DNA of 64,000 nucleotides from Bubalus kerabau (Eukaryota; Chordata; Mammalia; Artiodactyla; Bovidae), in NCBI RefSeq assembly GCF_029407905.1, contig NC_073643.1, forward strand, positions 32,144,001 through 32,208,000, in the 5' to 3' direction. Below, piece after piece: positions 35,683 to 47,092 of this stretch. The position numbers and the translations under genes are program-made. The notes under the pieces were generated by a model. That model saw only the letters and a program-made list of their open reading frames with translations. It was not told the origin of the DNA and ran no database searches. The stretch's first letter is position 1, and each line of letters starts with the position of its first letter.

Positions 35683-38675
35683 CCATCAGTAATCTTTTTT
35701 ACTTTGTATTTCTCAGAGAAAGAAAAATCGATTTTAAAATGTAAAAACCTGTTCTTCAATTGACGATGCAAAAATCTCATTGCAGTATTTATTCCAAACC
35801 TGCTCTCATAATGTTCAGTCAAGGAGAAAACAGCAAAAAACAGTTGTTGATGGACTTAGCACAGAACTGGATTAAATAAGCATTAGTCTACTGAAGCTGA
35901 TTACAGGAATATGAAAATGCAGTATCTTAATGGTACATATTTTTATGTGGCAGCTCAGTTGCCTTTCATTTTGCAGCTAATATGTCTATTCTTATGAGTC
36001 ATTTACTTCTTTAATTACCTTTTGCAGGCAAGGCACCATGGTATATTAATGTGAATGATTTTTACTGCCAGTTTATCATACAATGCCCCAGAAGTTGAAA
36101 GGCGTAATTGACTTGGAAGAACAGCTCATGAAGGAAACAATATTTAGTTGACAGTTTTCCTTGTACTCTCTGTTGACGTTTATGAGTTTACACTATGCTA
36201 AAGGAGTAATAAACACAATTTTCTTTCAATAACAGGAAAGGGTAGCTTCTCAAATACATTTGTGGAAAAACACATTTGTTCATTTCTTGAATAATATGGA
36301 AATAACACATTTCCAGTGATAAGACCTCTCAGATTGCCAATTGAATTAAACCTTTGAAGGTGCATTTATAACCTGTCTCAGAGCATTAGGAGATATTAGG
36401 GTTCATGTGATTGAATCGATTTAATGAATATTTAAATTATAGACAGATTTGGATAAATCATGTTTAAATCTGGGTGTTAGAGGAAGACTATTTGACATCA
36501 TCCTCCCAATTTCTAGAGGGAAGGAAAGTGGGAAGGGAGCCGGAGAACTGTCTGGAGGAAGATTTTCTTTCGCCCAAAGCGAGGGGAAGTCTGACAGTAC
36601 ATTTTAGGGGAAAGAAAAGGGGGCCCATCAGTACAAGTCCTTACAAGGTCTGGGCTTTGAATGGTTAAACTCAAGACCTGGGTGGATTGCTGCTGTTCTG
36701 GGATCTGGAATGGTGCCTTGAGTTGATGAGGGCAGTGAGCAAGTGCTCTTGTTTTTGACCATCATTTCCAATGTTCCCTGGGCCCTCCACTGGCTCGCTG
36801 GCTTTGGGTAGGCCCTGGTTTGGCACATCGGTTTCGAGGGAGTTAAACTTTTCACAGTTTTCTGGATTGTTTGCAGTTCAGTCCTGTGCAGCATAATGAA
36901 AGTTTTCTAGCCATCTGTTGTTAAGCTGGCGGAGAGCAAGGCCAGTATATCCAAACAAAGTTCTGGCCTGCTGTAAACGGAACCTGTCGGTTTAGCATAG
37001 CTTTCCTGACCCCTCCAGCGAACGGGGCAGCCCTTGGTACCAGGCACTCACCGCATGGAGCTTTCAAAAGGGAACTATTTTCGGGGTGGGGGGTGAGAAC
37101 CTGTTTACTTTTTCCCTCCATGTTCCTCTCACTGGCTTGGACTAGTTTATACTTAATCTTTAAATGGATAAATGGTTCCTTGTGCCCCCTCCTTTTTTGG
37201 AGAAGGAAGAATTTGGTCTTAATAGAAGAGTGTACCTTTTAGAACAAGGTGTGAGTGTCTACAGTGTGTGCATCAGGCACCAGCAATTTAAAAGTGTTCT
37301 ACCCTGTAGTTCTGTTTCACCATTTTGTCTTGCAGGATTTGGGGACAAATAGTCCAGGTGATACAAGCTCCTATATTTATTACTTAGCGTATATAACTAA
37401 AAGTGTTTCATAACTTTAAAAGGACTCCCACCCTCCCCTTTCTTGTGCATTTTATATTTATTATTAGAAGTTTAGTACACAGCGTAACTTAGAAAATAGC
37501 TATTTGAATGTGCTCCTAGCTCTGTGGGGTGTTCCCTATCCTCGGCTCTTATTTACAAGGTATATTATGTATGTATGGCTTTTAATTGCCCAGCTTAGCC
37601 TTAAAATCATACCACTGTTTTGTGTTCTTCTGTAACACGTTTAATTCTTACTTCCTGTTTCACAGTTTGCTTGGCTCTGTATGAAATATTCCTGCACATT
37701 CAGATCCTTGATGTACATATACGTCTGTCTCAACACCTGTCTAAACCTAGCCCGAACTTCTGTGGGTTTCCTTTTGTTAATGACACCTCATAGGTGCTGT
37801 TGTATTTTTATCTTGGTCTTGCTGCAGTGTATTTCCTGTCCAGCATTGGTTACATTTGTGCTCTGTTAAGAGAGGGCTCTGGGGAGCCATTGTCAAACCT
37901 CTGTATCCATCTCAGTTGATTAAAATATCCAGGGAGAATGGCCACTGTCACTGAATAACTGTGTCAGCCACTCCCCTGGCTGCCTTAGCCCCTCTGGATG
38001 AGAAGCAGACCGCAGCCCCACATAGTAGTTACAAAGAAAAAAGGTACTGAAAGGATGCACGTTTGTCTAAAGGACCAACAGGAGGGGGTTTGGATTCAAC
38101 TTTAACTGCAGTCCAGGAATGTACATGGGTCGGGGATACCATAAATGGCGGTGGGGGGCAGAGGGAGAGCCCAAGAACCAAAGGGATAAAATAGGAGATA
38201 CAAGGCTTCTCCTTTAAGGGACCAAGAGTTTTGCAAGAGCGAAAAATATTCAATTTAAAATTTAAATGAATGCACTTACTTGGAAATACCATACAGTCAT
38301 AATCTGTTTGTAAGGTGACTGACATATAAAGTGCTTTTTTGTTTTAAGGTAAAAAAAAAAAAATGTATTCGGGGTAGAGTTTCGGGTGTAAATGTCAGGT
38401 GCAACGTAACGTGTGTTCAGGAGTCAAGCAAATAACCTTGGCATTTAGGACACTGCCTTTTAGAACATGAAATTGTTTTTTGTTGTGTGTTCTTTTCTTT
38501 TTTTTTTTTTCAAAGGAGGACTACATTAAGGGGTCACCTATTAGCTGTGTTTTTGCTGTCTTAAACTCAGCCCTTCTGTCTATTAAAATCAAACCACTGT
38601 GTAAACATTCCAGTGTTGTTCTTGGTCTCTACAATGGCCACGGGGATCAGGTTTCACCTGCCTGCACATCTTCAA

Positions 38676-38694
38676 GCAATTAGAGCAATTAGCG
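38676..38694. promoter_or_regulatory. Duplicated homeodomain-type core
   Basis: GCAATTAGAGCAATTAGCG contains the 8-mer GCAATTAG twice, 10 bp apart (one helical turn). ATTA/TAAT cores are the usual homeodomain target. Binding is inferred. Confidence 0.35.
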
Positions 38695-39067
38695 TGAAGC
38701 CATTTCACATTTAAGGATTCAAGGTCTACAGTAACATTCAAGTCCAGGAGAAGTCTGAAAGGGAGAGAGAGGAAGCGGCCCAGAGCATGGCTACTCTTCC
38801 ATGGCCCTAAGCAGACAATTTCTCTTTTAAAAATGGTAACTCTTTAATGATATTGTTATGAGGTTTTTAAAGGACAGATCAAAAGTTGTTTATATCAAAA
38901 AACCCCAACAGTCATTTAATTATACTAATGAAGGTCTTTATACATGGCAGATTTTTTAAAAAGACTTTTAATGGTCGTGAGAAATGAAGTGTTCCTGCTC
39001 CTTGCATCACCATGGGGGTGACAGCATTCTTTGCAGAGCAAAGATGCATTTTATAATATATAAAGGA

Positions 39068-39075
39068 ATTTGCAT
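39068..39075 (+). promoter_or_regulatory. Perfect octamer (POU) motif
   Basis: ATTTGCAT, the exact Oct-1/Oct-2 site. A single 8-mer is weak evidence, but it lies in the insertion-depleted block. Confidence 0.3.
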
Positions 39076-39339
39076 TGCGCTTTACATGGTAAACCTCCCA
39101 GTTTGGGGTAAAGGGAACCATTATAGCTATGTCGAATATTTAGTTGGCAGACTTTTGGTGAGTAAGTATTAAAAGCAACTTTTTTTTTTTTTTACACTTG
39201 GAGAAGAATAGTGGCAACTTTCATATATGGAACTTGTACAGTTTAAAGACAAATGACCAACTGAGCACATCAGACAGCTGTGTAAGCGTGACCGAAGGTG
39301 CCTTTTAACAAAATCATCTCAGAATCTGGGAGGGTTTTT

Positions 39340-39368
39340 GTTGTGTTTGTTTGTTTTGTTTGTTTTTC
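39340..39368 (+). promoter_or_regulatory. Tandem forkhead-like TGTTTGTTT motifs
   Basis: A T/G stretch with repeated TGTTTGTTTG elements (TGTGTTTGTTTGTTTTGTTT). It could equally be simple-sequence slippage, but each unit matches a forkhead core (TGTTTRY-like). Confidence 0.3.
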
Positions 39369-39648
39369 GAATGTGTAGCTTAGTTACCCAGGAATCTTGT
39401 TTGCATGAGGCAAACCCTAAACTGATTACAGCTTTTTAAATTGGTTAGTAGATTTTTAAATCCACATTGCACTGTTGGGTTATTATGCAGAGATGAGAGG
39501 AGGGGCTAATTTTCAAAATCCATGGGTGCTGCAGAAAAGATCTGGCTCTGTACTCCCTGGAGGTGTTTGCAGTCAGGAGTAACCGCAGGCTAAATTATAA
39601 TTTGGAATTCTGTTGCCCTTTAACCTGATGCTGCCTGTCCACATTCAG

Positions 39649-39664
39649 TGTTTGTTAACAAACA
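39649..39664. promoter_or_regulatory. Perfect 16-bp forkhead-type palindrome
   Basis: TGTTTGTTAACAAACA is its own reverse complement. Each arm is a forkhead-type core (TGTTTGTT) and the centre GTTAAC is also an HNF1 half-site pairing. FOXP proteins bind forkhead cores and dimerise through the leucine zipper, so autoregulation is possible but not shown. Confidence 0.45.
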
Positions 39665-41447
39665 GCTCTAAGCACAAAATTGTTGGGAGAATTACTTTTT
39701 CATTATACGCACTGACTTTAATTAGAGTAAGCGGCTTATTTTTAAAAGAAATAATTGTGTGCCTCTAAGAATGTTCTTGCCATAATTCCTTTATGAAATT
39801 GCCTTAGTTGACTCCAAAGCGAGTAGGTGTTGAACAGTTCTCTATCCATCGCCCTGAACACATCTATCTGTGTGACGGAGTCTGGAGCATTCCTATTCAT
39901 TCGGTAATGAGCCATTTTTAGGTAACCGGACTGCTTAGAGGTCTCGCACAGGGCTCAAAGCACTAGAGCTCTTCTGTTGAGGGCTGGCTTTCCTGGCGCC
40001 CAGGCTATGTGCCTTTTGAAACTGCATTACAGATCAGATGCAGATGACGCTAATACCATGCAGCATGCTGGACACTGAGCACGGTGAAGGTCTGTTTCCC
40101 TTGCCCCTTGGAAATGGATTGCTAGGAAGTCATTTGCAGCGTTTGTAACTAGACTGGCTGAGTTAAACAGGAACATTTGAATTGGACACTCCACCCCTTC
40201 TAAAAGTGGAGAGGCAGGCATCTAAGAGCTGCAGGGCTCAGAAGGGAGGTAAGGCAGTAAACCAGATCCCCCCTCCCCTTTTTTTTTCCTCCTAGCCTTA
40301 TCCTCTGTTTCTCTGATCTGCCTTTTGAACTGTTTTTGTGGCTGATCAGTTCCACCTAATATGCCTCTTGATTTCTGCTATTGTAATACTCAGGCGACAT
40401 GCTGTTCTCTTGGTTTTTATAAGCTTTAGATGCTTCTGCCTGTCATATTCTGGCGGTTTATCTTCAGCGTCTGGATTTGCTTTCAGACTTGAATGTCTAT
40501 CAAGCTGCCGTTGCTTTGAATGTGAGATCAAAAGAAGATGAATTCCAGTAAAAAATTTCCTTCTATGAAGAAAAGATTGGGGCCTATGTAAACATCCCAC
40601 TGACAGTTCCCAGTGAGTTATTTTCGCCGAGTATTAGCACCTGGATGACAGACAGTCCAGCACTCCACGCTCAGTAACGAATCAGTTGCTTCCATGGCAG
40701 AGGAAGATTGCCACAGCAGCGGTGCATTTTTAGAAGGGATCCTTTTTCTTCCTCTTCCCCCTCCCCCTTGTCTTTCCCTTCTTTTTTTTTCTTTCTTTGA
40801 ATGTGGCTGTTCAACTCTTCATCCTATTTTTCAAGCTGACTTCTCTGCCTTCAGCAGTTTACTTTTCTTCACAATATCTGTCAAGTTACTCGGGTGACGG
40901 AAGACAGGACTTTGATAATTAGTTTGGGGAGGGTTCCAGAGTGTTCATGTAGACAAACCAGGCATCTGGAGATAAACAGGTAGTTGGGTTGATTGCAGAG
41001 AAAAGGAAAAGCAGCAAAAGCAAGCTCAAGGGCATGTCCCTGGAATGCAGGCGATGTGTTCTTTAAAAATACATGTGACAAAATCCTCTAAAGTCTGCAG
41101 AATCTGAATTTTCTTTCTTCCTTTTTTCTCCCCCCCCTTTGAGGCATCCTGCCTATGTTAATGTCATCACAAAAATATCTCATGAGCAGGTTTTCCAGAA
41201 CCCGTGTCGCTGTGTGTTCGGCTGGGTGAATGAGCTGTGTTTGGCTAGGGCTTGGACTAGCCAGGGCGCAATTCTGATGCTCTGTCCATGCTTGCAGACC
41301 TGGAGTGATTTAGATACAGTGTAGTCTGAATAGATTTCTTTAAGTGCTAAATGCAACTTTGAAAATTACCTGCAAGCTCCAACTGATCTTTCAACTTTGA
41401 AAGTGAAGAATTACTTGAGGAATTCTTGCGGTTTCTTTGTCATTTAG

Positions 41448-41690
41448 TGAGAGCCCGGGCAGCTACTGTGGAGGCAAGCGTCCCTGAGGTTGCCTACAAA
41501 GGGCAATGTTCCAGTGTGTTTTCTCCTCGAGTGTACTTCAGCCGCACAGGACTTCCTGTTTATTCAAACATCTTTTTTACCACTCGGCAACCCCCGCTTC
41601 ACAGAAACAGCCAGAACCATCGACAGCAAGAAGACGGAAATCCAGAGGCAGACAGTGCGAGCTCTCTCGGTCAAAGTCTTCATTTTCTCT
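41448..41690 (+). other. Candidate cryptic, alternative or 5'-untranslated FOXP1 exon
   Basis: A 243-bp segment bounded by a good acceptor (TTTCTTTGTCATTTAG ending at 41447) and a strong donor (GTAAGT at 41691). If spliced in phase 0 after an upstream FOXP1 coding exon, its first codon is TGA, so it would act as a stop-bearing (poison) exon. As an untranslated exon it would carry an upstream ATG frame at 41506 that terminates soon after joining the 61542 exon, leaving FOXP1 to start at a later ATG. Internal promoters giving N-terminally short FOXP1 are known in human B cells; I cannot show that this is one. Confidence 0.3.
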
Positions 41691-41889
41691 GTAAGTGTCC
41701 AGAGGAAAAGGAAAGGAAAGGAAAAAAAAAAAAAAACGGAACATTTTGCTGGGTGAAACTTTTAAAAGTAGGGATCCACTCCTGCACAGACATTCTCTGA
41801 AGGGCAAAATTAGATGATCCAACTTGTTTACTGTTCTTCCCCCCCACCACCCTCCCACCCCCATCAAAGCCGTTTTTCTTTTTAGAGCC

Positions 41890-42190
41890 TTGAGAGGACC
41901 GGTTCTTTCTAACTCCTTAGTGATTCAGTCTTGCTTTCAAATGTGTCTTCGGGTATTCTCAGCTAAGTCAGCAGCCGCGGGTTGTCAGGACCGGTTTAGG
42001 GGCTTGAACAGAGATGAGAACCTTGCTCTGCTTATTTGTGATGGTGTTTTGTGTCGCCTTCTTTTCCTTCCTGTTATCACCAGGAGTCGGGGGGTGTGGG
42101 GACGGTGCCTTGGTAATTCTGCGTCTGCCGGCTTGTCCTCGATGCATGCGTCGTGACCCCGTCGTCGTTTGTGCATCGGTCTTGATAATA
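41890..42190. promoter_or_regulatory. CpG-rich pocket, possible minor promoter
   Basis: CpGs are sparse in the rest of this AT-rich intron but cluster here, especially 42085-42180 (TGCGTCTGCCGGCTTGTCCT, CATGCGTCGTGACCCCGTCG). No transposon is recognised to explain it. It lies 200-500 bp downstream of the candidate exon. Confidence 0.35.
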
Positions 42191-42547
42191 TTTGTACCAA
42201 TTTCATGCCAATAAAAGTCAGACTGCTGAAACAAGCACGGTCATTATCTCATTCATATTACTATTGTTTAAATGGAGTGAACTGCGAAAAGGAAAGAGAA
42301 AGCCCGCCTCACTTTCTGAGATGGTTGTTAACTTTGATGTGGGAAGGGTCTTTTCAGAATGCTCATCGTGGATAATTAGGATGGCAGGGAGAGCCCTCCG
42401 ACCAGGGCTGCTGCTTCTCTCTGTGCCCAAGAGCCATGTGGTTGCTCCTGGGTCCTTTCTCTTGAAATGACTTTTTCGACACATGGCTTGTCATTTTTTT
42501 AAATAAGGTTCCACCTTTTCCTGTCTGCTGTGGACATCCCTTGGGCT

Positions 42548-42589
42548 CCCCTCCCCTCTCCCCACACCCCTCCCCCAACCCTGACCCCC
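42548..42589 (-). other. C-rich tract with G-quadruplex potential on the minus strand
   Basis: Seven runs of at least three C separated by loops of one to four bases (CCCCTCCCCTCTCCCC and on). The minus strand, which is the template for FOXP1 transcription, can form a G-quadruplex and the plus strand an i-motif. Confidence 0.6.
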
Positions 42590-42619
42590 AACTTTGGTAT
42601 AACTGGTAAGCCAGGTGCT

Positions 42620-42638
42620 AATTTTTTTTTTTTTTTTT
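42620..42638. repeat. Poly-T tract
   Basis: A run of about 18 T bases, with no SINE or LINE attached. Confidence 0.85.
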
Positions 42639-43528
42639 ACTATGTACTGGTCAGGGAATAGACAGGAAGTAGAAAATTAGCTCTTTTGATCTGAAGGGAA
42701 TTGTTACTACTCTAAACCTTGTTTGTTAGTCCCCAGACTAAATATACTTAAATTTTAACCTCTAAATCAGCCATCTATTAGAACAGAAAAAGAAGTAGGC
42801 TCTGCCATTGTCCCCCCACCTCTCAAGGAAGAAACATTTCTATATATAAAATAAGTAAGTGCATGTGTGTGTATATGTGTATGGCTCTTGCTAGGCTGAC
42901 TTTTTCATGTTCAGAAGTTGTTCTACTTTGTGAGGAAAAAAAAAATTATGTTTGAGACTGCCTTAAGGACAATTTGTATAACAGTAGGAGTAATTGCAGG
43001 GAAAATGGAAAGAGTGACTGGAGATATTTACTCAGATGTTAGTGTAGGTGTGGGGGCCGAAAACCCAGTGTGGGAACAGTGGGCTGCTTTTCTTGGTATC
43101 GCAGTCTATTTGATGACCATCAAATTTCCCAGCTCGCTGGTTTTGTTTTTTCTGGATGGCATGTTTGATTATTTATCAGAAGGGGAAGGGAGTAGCTGAA
43201 GCAAATAAACATGTGACCAAGTTCTGTTTTGTTTTCCACTCAGAAAGCCATGCCCTTTAACAGACATACAGAAAATAATAAATGCATTGTTTTATGATAA
43301 AAGGAAATTATATGTGTCATTTTCTTTTTTCTAAAGGCAACCAAGTTAACCCTTAAGACTCAGGAGCCTATATGCCTTCTGAGAGTCTGCCCAGCTGTTA
43401 CTGAGAATTAATCTATTGCGGTGGATGATTTTATGGCACAGGATTTCCCAGGATTAGTTGTTCTGTAGTTTGGCTTTTCTAGATGCTTTCCTTAGTTCTG
43501 CCTGCCTCAGTAGCTCTGTTTTTATGAT

Positions 43529-43575
43529 GTGTGTGAGTGAGAGAGAGAGAGTGTGTTTGTGTGCGTGTGTGTTTT
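43529..43575. repeat. GT/GA microsatellite
   Basis: Imperfect GTGTGTGAGTGAGAGAGAGA followed by GTGTGTTTGTGTGCGTGTGT. Confidence 0.85.
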
Positions 43576-45504
43576 AAATAACGATGCCATTGGGTAAATC
43601 AGCAGTTCTTACAGTTTTGTTGAAGGCTATATTATGACTTTCCGTTGAAACATAAACAGCTCAGTTAAAGGAAAATATACCAGAATTTCTGTAATCAGTG
43701 AGCAGCAACATTTTATTAGTGGCCAACTTTTGCTTCTCTCTTAAAACGTGTCAGGCAGGTGGTATCCTTCAGAGAGTCTACTTGTAGGTTTCCAAGATAC
43801 CCTCAAAACATCTTTCCATCTTTACTGTTATGACCTGCAGGGCTGTTGGCTGTCTCAGATCAAGTCCTCTAGAGACCTTGGGAAGGTCTCTACATGAAAT
43901 GTACATTTTTTTAAACAAGCAAACCAAAAAAAAATGTTTTCTCTTTGTTTTCATCTTCTGGCAGGGCTTGCATCAGTGCCTGGCGACATTCTTTATACAT
44001 AGGCACGCACTGACCTACATGTACATGCACAGACGGGCACGTTTTGTAATAACTGCAGCATGATTTTGTGCAGGGGCTGCCCCCTGTGTCCACACCCTGA
44101 ACAAACGATCCTAGCATAGTGCCTGGCCTGGTCATATCAAGCCCTTATAAACCACAGCTGAAAATCTGTTTTGTTGCCTATACTGTCTTGGAATGTGAAT
44201 TGGAAATATCAACACAGAGGGATTCCCTCTCCATTGACTATATAAGGGAACAGTGCAGTCAACCCTCAAACACAGTGTAGCTTCCATCAGGATCGCCCTG
44301 CTTGCCTGTGCCTGGGAGGTGGCTTCGTGCTGGAGAGGACAACCATAGAAGCACTAACCTTTCCACTGCCTGTCTTCGTCACTTTGGGTGACTCTCCGAA
44401 AGGCACTTGAGTTGGATCATGATACTTTGTACTTATACAGAGCCTTTTGTCTGTACAAATCAAAGTGCCTGACTAATGCTAACTCATTAATACTCGGAAC
44501 ACCCTTGGGACATAGGTAGGCTGTGAAGATGATCCCTCTTTTGAGGTGGGAAAACGTCCTCTTGTTAAAATAGTTTATAATTTCCGGGTGTGTCTGTATT
44601 TCATGGTCAGGCAAGACCTGAAAAGGGTATGATCTAGATGCCATGAGGAACATTTTTCCTGTGACATACTCAGCCCTGACCACAGGCAGTCTCATGAGAA
44701 AGTATTTTGCCATGAAGAAACTGGACTGGAAAATAAATCTAGTGCGTGGTGTTGATGGAGATGGAAGGGAGGAACTGCTGGAGAGTAATCATGCTGACTT
44801 ATAATCTCTTCAGCATCAAAGTTAGGAGTTTTTTGGGTTTGTTTGTTTTTTTGGATACAGATAGGGCTAAAAATTTGATTTTTGTTTTGTTTCGCTTTAA
44901 CTCAACGTGATGTTGGCGATTTAACTTCCACAAAAATCAAGTTAGTTGGTTCTTTGCAAAAAAAACAGACACTGCTCATTGGCTGTGCAAAGTGAGAAGT
45001 TACTCTGTGGTTGTGGGCTTGGGGGCAAAAGATTTGAAACGTTCTGTTAACCCTCAGTGTTGCTGTGTGATTCTTAAATTCTCATGTGTCTTGGGTTCCT
45101 TCCTATGGTTACTACCTAACAAAATAAAAATTAGTCACATGCCATCTGCAGTTTTAAGTCTACGTTCAGACCTTTTCTGGAAGGTTTCTAGAATAGGGTG
45201 GGGGTAGAATTTAGGTTGTTTGGCTCCCAGAACTGTTTGTTTGTTGGAAGCTGAACATAGAAATTAAGTTTGAAAAATCTCCATTCAAAGAATGTTTTTA
45301 ATTTGAAAAAATGATTTTCAAAAGTGTGTAAATGATGATTCCAGTTTTGCTTCAGAAAAGTAATTTACATAAGCATGCCCCCAAATGTTGGCAGGGTATC
45401 ATGTGTAGATGAGGCTATTACAGTTGACTTTTTATTTTCTGAATTAACTTACGCATTTTTCGTATCTTCTAAGAGGAGTAATCATTTTTAAGTGCTTTTC
45501 TAAA

Positions 45505-46135
45505 CTTGAAGTCTAGTTGATTTCCAGTGTTGCATTTGTTTCAGGTGTGCCTGGCGGTGATTCAGTGCTGTACAGAATCTCTCTATACACACACATATGT
45601 ATATATATGTATGTATGCTTTTTTGGACTTCCCAGGTGGTGCAAATGGTAAAGAACCAACCTGCTAATGCAGGAGGCATAAGGGATGTGAGTTTGATCCC
45701 TGGGTCAGAAAGATTCCTTGGAGGAGGGCATGGCAACCCACTCCAGTCTTCTTGCCTGGAGAATCGCATGGACAGAGCAGCCTGGTGGGCTACAGTCCAT
45801 GGGGTCGCAAAGAGTCGGACATGACTGAAGCCACTTAGCATGCCTGCACATGTGCATCCTTTTTCCAGTTCTTTTCTACTATAGGTTATTACAAGATATT
45901 TAATATAGTTCCCTGTGCTATATGGTAGATCCTTGTTTGTTTTATTATATATATATTTATATATAAAACTGTGTATATGTTAATCCCAAACTCCTAATTT
46001 ATCTGTCCCTCCCACTTTGCTAATCATAAGTTTGTTTTCTATGTCTCTGAGTCTATTTCTGTTTTATAAGTAAATTCATTGGTGTCACTTTTTAAAATTC
46101 CACATATAAGTGATGTCATATACTATTTATCTTTC
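45505..46135 (-). mobile_element. L1 LINE 3' end, antisense, interrupted by a Bov-tA SINE
   Basis: AAGTCTAGTTGATTTCCAGT and TGTTTCAGGTGTGCCTGG start the L1 end; after the SINE it resumes with TTCTTTTCTACTATAGGTTA, TTCCCTGTGCTATATGGTAG and TTCCACATATAAGTGATGTC. The SINE is therefore younger than this L1. Confidence 0.88.
45625..45840 (+). mobile_element. Bov-tA SINE, sense, nested in L1
   Basis: tRNA-Glu-type head GGACTTCCCAGGTGGTGCAA and GTTTGATCCCTGGGTCAGAA, then a Bov-A unit ending GGACATGACTGAAGCCACTT. Confidence 0.95.
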
Positions 46136-46144
46136 TCCAACTTA

Positions 46145-46320
46145 AAACTTAAGCACTTATTCGACATCAGATCCTAGGCTGTGCATGTTGTATATATTAA
46201 TTATGATATATGGACTGTTATTTCTTCTCATTTTAACAGTTGAAGGAACTGAGGCATAGAGAGATTAGGTAACTTGTCTAGAGTCACACAGGTTGCAAGT
46301 GGTGGAGCTGGGATTCAAAT
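46145..46320 (+). mobile_element. MIR SINE, sense
   Basis: GAAGGAACTGAGGCATAGAG, AGGTAACTTGTCTAGAGTCA and GGAGCTGGGATTCAAATC form the MIR core and tail. Confidence 0.85.
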
Positions 46321-47082
46321 CAGCCAGAATGACTGATGGACACTTCATGACCATGTGCTGCTTCTGTAGAAGTACATTAATGTTTTATAAAGTAAACCTG
46401 TCTTTCTTTGGAAGTGCTATGCCTCTCCCAAGGTCAGTAATTCCCCCAAATTCCCAGGGAATCCCTATTTCCTCATGCCTGGAGACTCAAGTTCCACCTT
46501 AAGCTGCAGTGACCAGAAGTTTGAAGATCACTGTTAGCCCATGAGCACAAGTCTGTGAACACTGTTGTCCATCTGATGAACACAGTTTTGTTTTTAACCT
46601 CCCTTTTGAGAAAATATTTCTTAATTTCTTGACCAGAGTTATCAGATCTTCCAAAAGGTCACTACAAAGTTCCTTTGAGGGTTGCTTAGATTAACTCACT
46701 GTATTCTTCTAGATATTTCTAAATTTTTCTGTAATGATCTGTCCTGTCTAGCGTGTGAATGCAGCTCCCATGTGAATGCAGGAATTCCAAGTCCATGGAT
46801 GTGTACATTAGTGGCCTTTTTGAGTTATGTCATTCTTGAAGTATAAAGGAAGGTATTCTAAGCTAGACTTTGTGACCTTGGGCATACTCGATAAGCTTTC
46901 TGTCTACATAAAACAATTTATAGCCAAGCCGGATACCGAGATTCCTCTGGGCTCATGAGACAATACTCTGGTTTTCTCAGTGTCTCTCTAAAGGGGCTAA
47001 GCCAGTGAGTGGATTGAGATCACTGGGGAAGAAGAATCTTTGTTTCCCACAAAATATCTTTTCTCATTTATGGGGCTGCGTA
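46321..47082. other. Unique intronic sequence
   Basis: No gene or clear repeat recognised. Confidence 0.5.
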
Positions 47083-47092
47083 CTGTAGCACT

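Larger units (their letters stand above)
31881..45500. other. Insertion-depleted intronic block, probably regulatory
   Basis: About 13.6 kb in which I recognise no Bov-A, Bov-tA, BovB, CHR or ruminant L1 insertion; only faint MIR relics (about 32255-32400 and 33395-33520), homopolymer tracts and simple repeats. It contains the motif features listed separately (38676, 39068, 39340, 39649, 41448, 41890, 42548). FOXP1 is a developmental regulator of the kind whose introns hold clusters of conserved enhancers, so constraint on insertion is a reasonable inference. No coding gene recognised; open frames such as 41426-41800, 41577-41867 and 41824-42156 have no family match. Confidence 0.5.

Noticed and set aside
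41490..41690. Frame that would join in phase to the FOXP1 exon
   Set aside because: It has no ATG (opens on TTG) and the same frame has TGA at the putative exon start, so an N-terminal FOXP1 extension is not supported.
41426..41800. 124-codon frame over the candidate exon
   Set aside because: It starts on TTG, is out of phase with the FOXP1 exon when joined at the GTAAGT donor, and has no recognisable domain. Not called as coding.
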